Source of the DNA: Ulvibacter antarcticus
GTDB taxonomy: Bacteria; Bacteroidota; Bacteroidia; Flavobacteriales; Flavobacteriaceae
Reading direction: 5' to 3'
DNA: 64,000 nt
Assembly (NCBI RefSeq): GCF_003688405.1
Contig: NZ_REFC01000011.1
Span: forward strand, 186,001 to 250,000
The translations under genes were made by a program, and so were the position numbers. Every line of letters begins with the position of its first letter. Within the stretch, counting starts at the first letter, position 1. This document shows positions 46,940-56,062 of the stretch, piece after piece. The notes beneath the pieces are model-generated. The model saw only the letters and a program-made list of their open reading frames with translations. It had not been told where the DNA came from and ran no database searches.

Positions 46940-46967
46940 CAAAGATACTAGCATTTTTATTTTTCAA
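46940..46967 (-). promoter_or_regulatory. Consensus Bacteroidota promoter of uvrC
   Basis: On the minus strand TTG (46965-46967), a 17-base spacer and TATCTTTG (46940-46947) match the TTG-N17-TAnnTTTG consensus exactly. The -7 box ends 4 bases before the ATG, so transcription would start at or very near the start codon. Confidence 0.7.
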
Positions 46968-47070
46968 TCTTTTTATTCCGGTCAATTATTGTTAAATCCG
47001 GGTTAAACCAATATCGATAAAAAACCATAGAGCTAAGTTCGTCGTATATTTTATATACACATCCAACCAG

Positions 47071-47487
47071 ATGCAGAATAATGTCGAAATATCATCTTTT
47101 AAAAGGATTCTCATAATCCTTCTGGCATTTATGTATATTATGGCGCCTTTAAAAAACACCTTCCTTGGCCTTGCTCATGACGTTTCTCACGCCTTTGAAA
47201 AAATTCAAAATAGTACTCATTCACATTCTCACAATCACGAGATCGCAAACCATCATGAGCATAAATTAATTTCTTTCTTTTCTATAGTATTTTCTTCGGA
47301 AAAGGACGCTACCTCGTCTCATGATTTGCAAGCTCTTCAACATTTCGACAAACATCTTATGCAGCAGGATTTTGCTCTAAAAATCCTTCCGAAGCAAAAC
47401 AAAAAACAAATCTTTCATTTCGCCTTAGACAGCTATACCGCCTTTCTAAAAAACACTTCACCGCCTCCACAGGCAACTATTTCATAA
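47071..47487 (+). CDS. Histidine-rich small membrane protein upstream of a TonB receptor
   Basis: A 138-residue protein with one hydrophobic segment (about 12-35) and then a histidine-rich stretch. Nine histidines fall between 36 and 64, in HSHSHNHE and HHEHK patterns, a typical flexible metal-binding arm, with more His near 95-110. The hydrophobic part may be an uncleaved anchor or signal. The TonB receptor gene follows after 62 bases. Together this suggests uptake or sensing of zinc, nickel or another soft metal. No family name is recognised; function is inferred from composition and neighbour. Confidence 0.7.
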   Translation: MQNNVEISSFKRILIILLAFMYIMAPLKNTFLGLAHDVSHAFEKIQNSTHSHSHNHEIANHHEHKLISFFSIVFSSEKDATSSHDLQALQHFDKHLMQQDFALKILPKQNKKQIFHFALDSYTAFLKNTSPPPQATIS

Positions 47488-47549
47488 CATTTTTTTAAGG
47501 CCTACTGTTCGCCAACGGTTAGGCTATCTATCAATTTATAATCACCATT

Positions 47550-49772
47550 ATGAAATATAAACTATTATGGTGTTTACTAATCGGCTACTCCTATATGCAA
47601 TCGCAGACATTGGAGGGAACGGTAGTGAACATCGACAACACCATTATTGAAGACGTTGCAGTATTTAACAAAACCAGTGGTACTCACTCACATACAAACG
47701 CTTCGGGAACCTTTGTTCTGGAAGGAATAAATATTAACGACCAACTGTTCATTTCGCATTTGGGATATGAGAATTATCTTTATGTTATTCAACCAGATGA
47801 CCTGAATTCTAAGATAAAAATAGTCTTGAAAGAAGCTCCTATTTCATTGAGCCAGATTATGCTTACTCCAGAAATTAATTCACTTAACGAGATAACACAA
47901 ATAGATTTGAAAACAAATCCCGTAAAATCTTCACAAGAGATATTGCGCAAGGTTCCGGGACTAGTTATAGGGCAGCATGCAGGAGGTGGAAAAGCAGAAC
48001 AAATTTTCCTTCGTGGATTTGATATTGACCATGGAACCGACATTAGTTTATCGGTAGATGGGCTTCCTGTAAATATGGTTTCTCATGCTCACGGACAGGG
48101 ATATAGCGATCTTCATTTTTTAATTCCGGAAACAATCGAAAAAATTGATTTTGGGAAAGGACCATATTATGCCGAACGAGGTGATTTTGCCACTGCCGGC
48201 TATGTCGCATTTAAAACAAAAGAAAAGCTCGATCAAAGTTCGGTTTCTGTCGAGTATGGAGATTTCGGATCTTTCCGAACGGTTGGACTATTTGATTTAT
48301 TGAATACCAAGAAAAGTGACGCTTATATCGCAACATCCTTAAATACATTTAACGGTCCATATGTTTCTCCGCAAAATTTTAATCGTTTCAACGTCATGGG
48401 TAAATACACCTACAAAATGGATTCGGATCAAAAACTGTCTTTTACAGCTTCTCACTTTCAGAGTAAGTGGGATGCTTCAGGGCAAATACCGCAGCGGGCT
48501 TTAGATGCCGGGTTGATAGGTCGTTTTGGCGCAATAGACGACACTGAAGGCGGCAATACAAGTAGAACAAACTTACTCGTGACTCACAGCAAAAAACTTT
48601 CAGAAGCTAAAAAACTACAAACCGAAGTCTACTATTCTCACTACGATTTTGAGTTGTTTTCAAATTTCACTTTCTTTCTCGAAGATCCTGTAAATGGAGA
48701 TCAGATTGCACAACGAGAAGATAGAAATCTATATGGTTTTAAAACTACACTTACTGAGAAAACGGAGCTCTCAAATTTTGATTTTGAATACACCGGAGGA
48801 ATTGGACTTCGTTATGACGATGTAAACGAAATTGAATTGTCGCACACCAAGAATAGGCAAGAAATAATAGATCGGCTCGCTTATGGAAATGTAGATCAAA
48901 TTAATGCTTTCGGGTTTTTGAATACAGAATTTGATTTTGGCAATTTTAAAGTAAATCCATCTGTGAGATTGGATTATTTTAAATTCGATTATGAAAATTT
49001 TCTAAGTGAAACCTACGATAACAGAAGTGAAACAAAAACATTTGTGAGTCCGAAGCTCAATTTTATCTTTAGTCCAAATCGAAAATCGCAGTATTATTTA
49101 AAATCAGGAATCGGATTTCATTCTAACGATGCCCGAGTGGTTGTAGCAAATGAAGGAAAAGAAGTATTGCCAGCTGCCTACGGACTCGATCTGGGAACAA
49201 TTTATAAACTAACAGAAAAATTTGTCGTCAATACCGGTGTTTGGGCGTTGTTCCTAGATCAGGAATTTGTTTATGTTGGAGACGCGGCGATTGTGGAACC
49301 AAGTGGGAAAACGCGACGCTTGGGTGCTGATTTCGGATTTCGATATGAAGCATTAGACTGGCTTTATTTCTTTGGTGACCTTAACTATACTTACGCTCGT
49401 AGTACTCAAGAAGCGAAAGGCATGGACTATATCCCTTTGGCTCCGGACCTCACATCTTCCGGCGGATTTTCTATTGAAAATTTTCATGATTTTTCAGGAA
49501 GTCTTAACTACAGGTATATTAAGGATAGAGCGGCCAATGAAGATAATAGCATCATAGCCGAAGGTTATTTTATAACAGATTTCAACCTAAATTATACTTA
49601 TAAAAATTGGGCCTTCGGACTAGTAATTGAAAATCTATTTGATACGAAGTGGAATGAAACACAGTTCGCTACCACAAGTCGCTTGTTCGATGAAGTCGAT
49701 CCGGTAGAGGAAATACATTTTACACCAGGGACACCTTTATTTGCTCGTGCTAAAGTTACCGTTAAATTTTAA
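47550..49772 (+). CDS. TonB-dependent receptor, probable metal importer
   Basis: A 740-residue outer-membrane receptor. A signal peptide (to about 19) leads to a carboxypeptidase-regulatory-like domain (EGTVVNIDNTIIEDVAVF), a plug (~115-230) and a barrel ending RAKVTVKF. The plug contains unusual histidine pairs (DIDHGTD, VSHAHGQGYSDLHF), and the N-domain has SGTHSHTNAS. With the His-rich protein encoded before it, this points to transition-metal import. No metal regulator or ABC importer is nearby, so the metal is not defined. Confidence 0.87.
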   Translation: MKYKLLWCLLIGYSYMQSQTLEGTVVNIDNTIIEDVAVFNKTSGTHSHTNASGTFVLEGININDQLFISHLGYENYLYVIQPDDLNSKIKIVLKEAPISLSQIMLTPEINSLNEITQIDLKTNPVKSSQEILRKVPGLVIGQHAGGGKAEQIFLRGFDIDHGTDISLSVDGLPVNMVSHAHGQGYSDLHFLIPETIEKIDFGKGPYYAERGDFATAGYVAFKTKEKLDQSSVSVEYGDFGSFRTVGLFDLLNTKKSDAYIATSLNTFNGPYVSPQNFNRFNVMGKYTYKMDSDQKLSFTASHFQSKWDASGQIPQRALDAGLIGRFGAIDDTEGGNTSRTNLLVTHSKKLSEAKKLQTEVYYSHYDFELFSNFTFFLEDPVNGDQIAQREDRNLYGFKTTLTEKTELSNFDFEYTGGIGLRYDDVNEIELSHTKNRQEIIDRLAYGNVDQINAFGFLNTEFDFGNFKVNPSVRLDYFKFDYENFLSETYDNRSETKTFVSPKLNFIFSPNRKSQYYLKSGIGFHSNDARVVVANEGKEVLPAAYGLDLGTIYKLTEKFVVNTGVWALFLDQEFVYVGDAAIVEPSGKTRRLGADFGFRYEALDWLYFFGDLNYTYARSTQEAKGMDYIPLAPDLTSSGGFSIENFHDFSGSLNYRYIKDRAANEDNSIIAEGYFITDFNLNYTYKNWAFGLVIENLFDTKWNETQFATTSRLFDEVDPVEEIHFTPGTPLFARAKVTVKF

Positions 49773-49828
49773 CTGATATGAAGGGGCACGTTCTTTTTTT
49801 ATTACATTAGCATTGCTAATTACAATCG

Positions 49829-50701
49829 ATGAACATTGCCATCTTATCACGTGGAGAATCACTCTATTCTACTCAAAGTTTATTAAAAGCCGGGGAATTT
49901 AGGAACCATGCTGTGGAAGTTTTAGATCCGTTCTTTTTTTCGATGGAGATAGAAAATGGAAAACCCTTATTATATTATGGAGAAGAACCAGTGGATGATG
50001 TTCATGCTATCATTCCGAGAATTGGAGCTTCGCATACTGCAGAAGGGGTAACTTTGGTGCGGCAATTTGAGGCCATGGGAATTTTTACTGCAGTTTCTTC
50101 GGAAGGAATACTGAATTCAAGAAATAAATGGACCTGTTTTCAGCTCCTGTCTATAATTCAAGTTCCTATGCCCAGAACTATTTTAGGAAACTTATATCAT
50201 ATGGAAGCGGCTCTAAAAAAATTCGAAAAAAACCCTGTAATTATCAAGGTTTTAGAAGGCACGCATGGCACTGGTGTTATCTTGGCCGAATCTTATCAGA
50301 CCGCTTTATCAACCGTTGAAACTTTAAGTGCTTCAAATATTGATTTTGTTATTCAAGAATATATTGCAGAATCCAAGGGATCTGATATTAGGGCAATTGT
50401 AGTGGATGGCGTTGTTGTAGCTGCAATGAAACGATATTCCCGCGAGGGTGATTTTAGGTCCAATTTACATCGTGGAGGGACTTCAGAAAAAATAAATCTA
50501 AGCAATGAAGAAGAACGCCTCGCAATTCGAACTGCGAAAGCACTTCGCTTAGGTGTTTGTGGGGTGGATATTTTACAATCTAACAGAGGGCCGTTGGTGT
50601 TGGAAGTGAATTCAACGCCTGGGCTTGAAGGAATAGAAAATACCACCGGTATAAATATATCTAAAAGTATAATTGGTTATATTGAACGAAACAAGCGATA
50701 A
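49829..50701 (+). CDS. RimK family ATP-grasp amino-acid ligase (copy 1)
   Basis: A 290-residue ATP-grasp ligase that joins amino acids, usually glutamate, to a protein or peptide carboxyl end. Motifs: SHTAEGVTLVRQFEAMG, the ATP-binding [42 protein letters not shown] and the metal-binding VLEVNSTPGLEG. RimK in other bacteria adds glutamates to ribosomal protein S6. It starts a four-gene cluster with a RimB-like protease, a second RimK homologue and an aspartoacylase-type hydrolase. The pairing of two different RimK copies suggests two targets or a heteromer. Confidence 0.9.
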   Translation: MNIAILSRGESLYSTQSLLKAGEFRNHAVEVLDPFFFSMEIENGKPLLYYGEEPVDDVHAIIPRIGASHTAEGVTLVRQFEAMGIFTAVSSEGILNSRNKWTCFQLLSIIQVPMPRTILGNLYHMEAALKKFEKNPVIIKVLEGTHGTGVILAESYQTALSTVETLSASNIDFVIQEYIAESKGSDIRAIVVDGVVVAAMKRYSREGDFRSNLHRGGTSEKINLSNEEERLAIRTAKALRLGVCGVDILQSNRGPLVLEVNSTPGLEGIENTTGINISKSIIGYIERNKR

Positions 50702-50788
50702 CAGTAGGTTTATAAAATTCAATTAGCCACATTTTGAATTAGTATTAGAAAGGCTTTTTATTATCTTGCAATTTCAAAAAAACACCCC

Positions 50789-51214
50789 TTGAAAAGAAAC
50801 ATTGGTCGAATAGACAAAGCAGACTTTCCATTATTGAAACTCATCGACGTTGAAGTGAAAATAGACACAGGTGCTTATACTTCTTCAATTCACTGTAAAA
50901 ATGTAATAATTGAAGACAATTATTTAAAATGTAATTTCCTGGATGAAGAACATCCCGATTATAACGAAATGGAAATCATTTTCGACAAATATGATGTGAA
51001 GGTAGTAAAGAGTAGTAATGGGCAAGCAGAAGCCCGTTACCGTATAGAAACTGAAGTCCTTTTATTTGGAAAAATCCATACCATCCATTTAACTTTAAGT
51101 GACAGGGATGATATGAGATATCCTGTCCTAATAGGCAGGAAGTTTCTAACTCAAAAATACAATGTCGACATCAATAAAACCAATTTATCATTTAAGTTAA
51201 AAAACAAGAAATGA
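50789..51214 (+). CDS. RimB-like retropepsin-type protease (DUF785)
   Basis: A 141-residue protein with the retropepsin-like DTGA motif (Asp26-Thr27-Gly28) and a closing IGRKFL segment; these mark the family often annotated as ATP-dependent zinc protease and known as RimB in Pseudomonas, where it works with RimK. One active-site Asp per chain implies a dimer. The start is a TTG, the only codon that fits before the motif. Its stop overlaps the ATG of the second rimK-like gene by four bases (ATGA), so the two are translationally coupled. Likely trims what RimK adds. Confidence 0.85.
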   Translation: MKRNIGRIDKADFPLLKLIDVEVKIDTGAYTSSIHCKNVIIEDNYLKCNFLDEEHPDYNEMEIIFDKYDVKVVKSSNGQAEARYRIETEVLLFGKIHTIHLTLSDRDDMRYPVLIGRKFLTQKYNVDINKTNLSFKLKNKK

Positions 51215-52086
51215 ACATAAAGATCCTATCAGCGAACCCGGGATTGTATTCTACACAACGACTGGTTGAAGCTGCAAAAAAACGCAAACACAATATTGAG
51301 ATAATAAATCACACCAAATGTGATATTGTTATCGAAAAAAAGAACCCGGTTATTTTTTATAAAGGAAAAAAACTGGAGCATGCTGATGCAGTGATTCCAA
51401 GAATTGGGGCCTCAGTTACATTTTATGGTACTGCGGTGGTTAGACAATTTGAGATGATGCGAACTTTTACTACTACCGAATCGCAAGCCTTGGTTCGTTC
51501 TAGAGATAAATTGCGAAGCTTACAAGTACTTTCAAGGGCTGGTTTAGGATTACCAAAAACGATTTTCACCAACTATTCACGAAACGTAAAAGAGATTGTA
51601 GAACAAGCAGGTGGAGCACCTGTGATCATAAAATTACTGGAAGGAACGCAAGGAATAGGAGTTATTCTGGCAGAAACCAAGAAAGCAGCCGAATCGGTAA
51701 TCGAAGCTTTTAATAATCTACAAGCTAGAGTGATTGTTCAGGAATATATTAAAGAAGCGGGAGGAGCAGATATTAGAGCATTCATTATTGACGGGCAAGT
51801 CGTTGGTGCCATGAAACGACAAGGAAAAGAAGGAGAGTTTAGAAGCAATCTTCATAGAGGTGGAACAGCGTCTGTTATAAAATTAACGGATGAAGAAGAA
51901 ATAGCTGCATTAAAAGCTGCTAGAGCAATGGGTCTTGGTATAGCAGGGGTAGATATGCTTCAATCCGCCAGAGGACCACTAATTTTGGAAGTGAATTCTT
52001 CTCCGGGACTTGAAGGCATAGAAGCTGCGACGGGTAAGGATATTGCAAATGAAATCATCAAATACATTGAACGTAACGTCGATTAA
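51211..52086 (+). CDS. RimK family ATP-grasp amino-acid ligase (copy 2)
   Basis: A 291-residue paralogue of the ligase at 49829, with [23 protein letters not shown] and [13 protein letters not shown] motifs. The two copies differ over the N-terminal (substrate-side) third more than in the ATP-grasp core, so specificity may differ. Its ATG lies inside the stop of the RimB-like gene, and the hydrolase gene begins 11 bases after it. In known systems the ligase modifies S6; here the target is open. Confidence 0.9.
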   Translation: MNIKILSANPGLYSTQRLVEAAKKRKHNIEIINHTKCDIVIEKKNPVIFYKGKKLEHADAVIPRIGASVTFYGTAVVRQFEMMRTFTTTESQALVRSRDKLRSLQVLSRAGLGLPKTIFTNYSRNVKEIVEQAGGAPVIIKLLEGTQGIGVILAETKKAAESVIEAFNNLQARVIVQEYIKEAGGADIRAFIIDGQVVGAMKRQGKEGEFRSNLHRGGTASVIKLTDEEEIAALKAARAMGLGIAGVDMLQSARGPLILEVNSSPGLEGIEAATGKDIANEIIKYIERNVD

Positions 52087-52097
52087 ACCTATTGTTT

Positions 52098-53090
52098 ATG
52101 AATTCCAATGATCTTATCATTCTAGGTGAAAAAATCGCATTAGGCGAAAGCAGAGTTATTAATTGGAGTATTGCCAAATTGTACACTTCCACCAAGATCG
52201 ACATCCCAATTATCATTGAAAGAGCAAAGGAGCCTGGACCAACCTTATTAATGACAGCGGGAATCCATGGTGATGAAATTAATGGCGTTGAAATAGTTCG
52301 TCAAACAATTGCCAGAAAAATTAACCGCCCTAAGAAGGGAACTATTATCTGTATTCCTATTTTAAATATTTTTGGTTTTCTGAATGCCGATCGAGTTTTC
52401 CCTGATGGACGTGACCTTAACAGAGTTTTTCCTGGCACTAAAACCGGATCATTAGCTAGTAGAGTTGCCTATCATTTTACTCAGGAAATATTACCACATG
52501 CCAATTACTGTCTCGACTTTCATACGGGTGGCGCCAGTAGGTTCAATGCGCCACAAATTCGGGTAAATCCAAATGATGAGCCTTTAATGCACCTCGCCAA
52601 AGTCTTTAAAGCTCCATTTATTGTTATGTCGAATAATATCGACAAGTCTTTCCGAAGCACTTGTGCTAAAATGGGAATACCGGTATTGCTATTTGAAGGA
52701 GGCAAATCTCTCGATAGTAATAAATACATCGTGAAACACGGGGTAGACGGCACCATGAATATCTTAAATGAGTTGGGAATGTTGGGAGATAATTTTTCAC
52801 GACATGCATCACCAACGAAGACTATAATAATTGATAAAAGTAAGTGGATACGCGCCCAGCGAAGTGGCCTTTTACACGTAAAAATAGAGTGCAATAAGCA
52901 TGTTCAAAAAGATGAATTTTTAGCGACTATTACCGATCCGTTTGGTCAAATGCGATTTAAGGTAAAAGCACCAAACGAAGGTTATATTATCAATGTAAAT
53001 CATGCCCCCATTGTACATCAAGGGGATGCCATTTTTCATATTTCTACTAATGATTCTGTTGCTGATGCTTCGGAAGATGAACTACATTAA
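52098..53090 (+). CDS. Succinylglutamate desuccinylase/aspartoacylase-family zinc hydrolase
   Basis: A 330-residue M14-type zinc hydrolase. Ligands His57 and Glu60 lie in AGIHGDEINGVE; the third His is in LDFHTGG; NRVFPG matches the family core. The C-terminal part has a short barrel-sandwich-like domain. Members remove acyl groups from amino acids or cleave amino-acid tails. After two RimK ligases and a RimB-like protease, its likely job is hydrolysis of the same modification. The ATG at 52098 is used; a TTG two codons earlier also fits. Confidence 0.85.
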   Translation: MNSNDLIILGEKIALGESRVINWSIAKLYTSTKIDIPIIIERAKEPGPTLLMTAGIHGDEINGVEIVRQTIARKINRPKKGTIICIPILNIFGFLNADRVFPDGRDLNRVFPGTKTGSLASRVAYHFTQEILPHANYCLDFHTGGASRFNAPQIRVNPNDEPLMHLAKVFKAPFIVMSNNIDKSFRSTCAKMGIPVLLFEGGKSLDSNKYIVKHGVDGTMNILNELGMLGDNFSRHASPTKTIIIDKSKWIRAQRSGLLHVKIECNKHVQKDEFLATITDPFGQMRFKVKAPNEGYIINVNHAPIVHQGDAIFHISTNDSVADASEDELH

Positions 53091-53651
53091 ATGAACAAAT
53101 CTCTCTTGCGAAAAAAGTATAGCGATTTAAGAGCGGCAATGACTTCCGAAGAGATAGAAGAAAAAAGCATTATGATTGCCAATATGGCTTTATCACTTCC
53201 CATTTGGAACTATACCTACTACCATATTTTCATGCCAATTGAAGGTAAAAATGAAGTGAATACCGAAAACTTACTTCACATATTGCAAGGGAAAGATAAG
53301 AGCATTGTGATTCCCAAAGCAAATTTTAAAACAGGGGAAATGAGCCACATATTGCTTCAGGAAAATACTGCTTTGTACATTTCTGATTATGGCATTCCCG
53401 AACCAGTTTCAGGTATCGAATTATCTCCTACTCAAATAGAGGTTGTTTTTGTACCGCTTTTAGCTTACGATCAAGATGGAAATCGAATTGGATATGGGAA
53501 AGGATTCTATGACCGATTTCTTTCGCAATGCAAAGAAACTACCGTTTTTGTTGGGCTATCCTTCTTTGAACCCGAATCTGAGATTGCATCAGAATTGAAT
53601 GATATACCTTTGCATTTTTGTGTTACACCCAAAAAAACATATCAGTTTTAA
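53091..53651 (+). CDS. 5-formyltetrahydrofolate cyclo-ligase
   Basis: A 186-residue enzyme that turns 5-formyl-THF into 5,10-methenyl-THF with ATP, in the cytoplasm. The N-terminal LRKKYSDLRAAMTSEE segment, IPKANFKTGEMSHI and the signature GYGKGFYDRFL are present. It begins on the base after the stop of the hydrolase gene, so it shares the transcript with the RimK cluster; the metabolic link is unclear, and this may be a simple operon join. Confidence 0.92.
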   Translation: MNKSLLRKKYSDLRAAMTSEEIEEKSIMIANMALSLPIWNYTYYHIFMPIEGKNEVNTENLLHILQGKDKSIVIPKANFKTGEMSHILLQENTALYISDYGIPEPVSGIELSPTQIEVVFVPLLAYDQDGNRIGYGKGFYDRFLSQCKETTVFVGLSFFEPESEIASELNDIPLHFCVTPKKTYQF

Positions 53652-53701
53652 AAAATTCGTAGTATATTTAATATCTAATTAATACTTTAACCAATCAAAC
53701 T

Positions 53702-53983
53702 ATGGAAACTACCAATAATCCTGCTGGAACTCCTCCAGACAACAATCTCGTTTGGGCAATTCTTTGTACTGTTTTATGCTGCCTTCCCTTAGGAATTGTG
53801 GCAATTATTAAATCTACCAAAGTAAAAGAGCTTTGGGCTCAAGGTGATCACGCCGGAGCACAGAAAGCTGCCGACGACGCTAAAAAATTCTCCATGTGGG
53901 GAGCCGGCGTTGGACTAATTTTTGTTGTTTTATATATTATTTTAGTCGTTGTTATGGGAGTTGGTGGTGCTTTTGCAGGATAA
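53702..53983 (+). CDS. CD225/dispanin family membrane protein
   Basis: A 93-residue protein with the CD225 pattern: PDNNLVWAILCTVLCCLPLGIVAII as the first membrane segment with its Cys pair, a short amphipathic KVKELWAQGDHAGAQKAADDAKK part, and a second membrane segment at about 65-90. Eukaryotic members (IFITM, dispanins) affect membranes; bacterial members have no fixed role. Followed directly by a DUF2752 gene, a pair often seen in Bacteroidota. Confidence 0.85.
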   Translation: METTNNPAGTPPDNNLVWAILCTVLCCLPLGIVAIIKSTKVKELWAQGDHAGAQKAADDAKKFSMWGAGVGLIFVVLYIILVVVMGVGGAFAG

Positions 53984-54389
53984 TAAAAAAATTCTAAAAA
54001 TCTCCCTTATGGCACTTTTCCTTGGGGGAGGTTTTTTACTCTTTTTCTTCTTTAATCCAGCAGAACACTCATTTTTTCTTCCTTGTCCATTTAAACTAAT
54101 TACGGGCTATCATTGTCCAGGTTGTGGTTCGCAAAGGGCGTTACATCAATTGTTTCATGGCGACATTTCTGGTGCCTTTGGCTATAATCCGCTAATGGTG
54201 CTTTCGCTACCCTTAATTGTCGGTGGATTTGGAATAATGGCCTATAACTTCTTATTCGATACCAGCCACCGATTACAATTATTTTATAGTAACACCTTTA
54301 TTTACTTATATTTTGGGGTTGCCGTTTTATACTGGATTGTCAGAAATATTCCGTTTCCTCCCTTTTCATATTTAGCACCCAGTGGCTGA
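53973..54389 (+). CDS. DUF2752 family membrane protein
   Basis: A protein of about 138 residues with three hydrophobic segments and the DUF2752 signature (CPFKLITGYHCPGCGSQRALHQLFHGD), whose cysteines suggest a metal or disulfide site. The start is uncertain: TTG at 53973 overlaps the end of the CD225 gene; ATG at 54009 would begin inside the first membrane helix. The first is preferred because it leaves a basic N-tail before the helix. Function unknown; coupling to the CD225 gene is likely. Confidence 0.78.
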   Translation: MQDNKKILKISLMALFLGGGFLLFFFFNPAEHSFFLPCPFKLITGYHCPGCGSQRALHQLFHGDISGAFGYNPLMVLSLPLIVGGFGIMAYNFLFDTSHRLQLFYSNTFIYLYFGVAVLYWIVRNIPFPPFSYLAPSG

Positions 54390-54503
54390 AATAAATAGGT
54401 GATGTATAATATATTTTTATTATCTATATTTAGTCACCCTTTAGACTGATTTTAAATCAGTTTACGACAAGCTTAACTGAAACCTATAATCACCTAACTA
54501 TAA

Positions 54504-55589
54504 ATGGAGGAAAGTAACAAAAATCCATTTGATTATTTTTACTATCAGGAAGTAGCCGACCTCACAGCTGCAGGAGGTTGGAGTGTCAATTTTGATATGA
54601 AGACTAGTTATTTAGATCCCCAGGCTAGAAAAATCTTAAATGTTCCGGAAAATTTTCAGCCTTCTTTGAGAACAGCTCTTGATTTTTATCCTGTTATTGA
54701 AAAAGTACGAGTGACTGAATTTTTTGAAGGATGTGCTAATGGAATTCCGTTTAACGCAACTCTGAAAATGCTTACATTCGACAATAAAGAGTTTTGGGTT
54801 CGGGCCGTTGGCAAGCCATTATATGATGATGGAACCATTGTGGGTGCACAAGGAGTATTTCAAGATATTGATTTTGAAAAACTAAAAGAATTGAGCCTCG
54901 AAAAATCTTTGAAAGTCATTGAATCTCAGAACTCAAGACTTTTAAATTTTGCACATATAGTCTCGCATAATCTTCGATCTCATTCAAGTAACTTACAACT
55001 AACTATCGAATTACTGAATGCTGTAAATTCAAAAAATGAAGAAGAAGAGTTGAAAGAAAGTTTAGTACACATTTCGAATAGTCTTAATGACACTATTAGT
55101 CATCTCAACGAAATAGTTTCTGTACAATCTAAAGCGCATGATCAAAAAAAAGAATTACTTTTCGAGGATGTTTTATATAACATCAAAAACTCAATTAACC
55201 GATTAATAATAGACACTGATACAAAAATCATTTCAGATTTTTCTGAATTACCCGGAATGACATATATCCATGCTTATATGGAAAGTATTTTTTTAAATTT
55301 AATTTCAAATGCTATAAAATATAAACACCCGGAAAGAGCAGCTTTAATTCATATCTATTCTTATCTTGAAAACGGAGAATCATATCTAATGTTTCAAGAT
55401 AACGGAATAGGAATTGACCTCGACACATATGGCAGTAAAGTGTTCAATATGTATCAAACATTTCACCAAAACGAGGATGCCGTGGGAATTGGACTATTTA
55501 TTACAAAAAATCAAGTGGAAGCACTTCAGGGCACTATTAGTATTGAAAGTGTTGTGAACCAAGGCACTATTATAAAGATAAAATTTTAA
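54504..55589 (+). CDS. Soluble PAS-domain sensor histidine kinase
   Basis: A 361-residue kinase without membrane segments, so a cytoplasmic signal is sensed. The N-terminal PAS-like domain covers ~10-130. A phosphoacceptor helix with His155 in HIVSHNLRSHSSN follows, then an HATPase region with NAIKYKHPE (N box), DNGIGID (G1) and AVGIGLFITKNQVEALQG (G2). The H-box resembles kinases of the bacteriophytochrome group, but no chromophore domain is present. The receiver gene lies 15 bases downstream. Confidence 0.9.
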   Translation: MEESNKNPFDYFYYQEVADLTAAGGWSVNFDMKTSYLDPQARKILNVPENFQPSLRTALDFYPVIEKVRVTEFFEGCANGIPFNATLKMLTFDNKEFWVRAVGKPLYDDGTIVGAQGVFQDIDFEKLKELSLEKSLKVIESQNSRLLNFAHIVSHNLRSHSSNLQLTIELLNAVNSKNEEEELKESLVHISNSLNDTISHLNEIVSVQSKAHDQKKELLFEDVLYNIKNSINRLIIDTDTKIISDFSELPGMTYIHAYMESIFLNLISNAIKYKHPERAALIHIYSYLENGESYLMFQDNGIGIDLDTYGSKVFNMYQTFHQNEDAVGIGLFITKNQVEALQGTISIESVVNQGTIIKIKF

Positions 55590-55604
55590 AAAACTAACCC
55601 AACT

Positions 55605-56030
55605 TTGACAACATCAACTCCCCCTATTAAACTTTCATGTATTATCGATGATGATGAAGTCTACATTCGCCTCATCAAGAAAATCATTGATATAAAAAAG
55701 TTATCCGAAAATTTACTTATTTTCAATAATGGCAAAGAAGCTTTAGATTATTTCACGGCTATTATACAAAATGTTTCTAAGAACGCCTTTCCGGAAATAA
55801 TTCTATTGGACTTAAATATGCCCGTTATGGATGGGTGGGATTTCCTTAAAAAATTTACTCAAATAAAGCCGCCAAACAATGGGTTTAAAACCACTTTGTA
55901 CATCGTGAGCTCCTCTATTGATCCTTACGAAATTGAAAGAGCGAAGTCTTTTAATTATGTTAAAGATTACCTTGTAAAACCTGTTAGTATGGATGAATTT
56001 GAAGCAATTTTTAAATCAAAGACTGCCTAA
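55605..56030 (+). CDS. Single-domain response regulator
   Basis: A 141-residue receiver without an output domain. The acidic patch is IDDDEV (near 14-19), the phosphoacceptor Asp69 is in LLDLNMP, the switch Ser/Thr is in IVSSS, and the Lys is in YLVKPVS. Such stand-alone receivers of the Rcp1 type pass phosphate to other proteins or act by binding partners. The start is a TTG, needed to keep the first strand. Paired with the histidine kinase immediately upstream. Confidence 0.9.
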   Translation: MTTSTPPIKLSCIIDDDEVYIRLIKKIIDIKKLSENLLIFNNGKEALDYFTAIIQNVSKNAFPEIILLDLNMPVMDGWDFLKKFTQIKPPNNGFKTTLYIVSSSIDPYEIERAKSFNYVKDYLVKPVSMDEFEAIFKSKTA

Positions 56031-56062
56031 GCAATTACATTTCGCATTAAGCTAAATCAAGT

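Noticed and set aside
47497-47535. Possible hairpin (GCCTA...TAGGC) between the His-rich gene and the TonB receptor, considered as a riboswitch
   Set aside because: Short imperfect pairing and only about 60 bases of space; no match to a known metal or cobalamin riboswitch layout.
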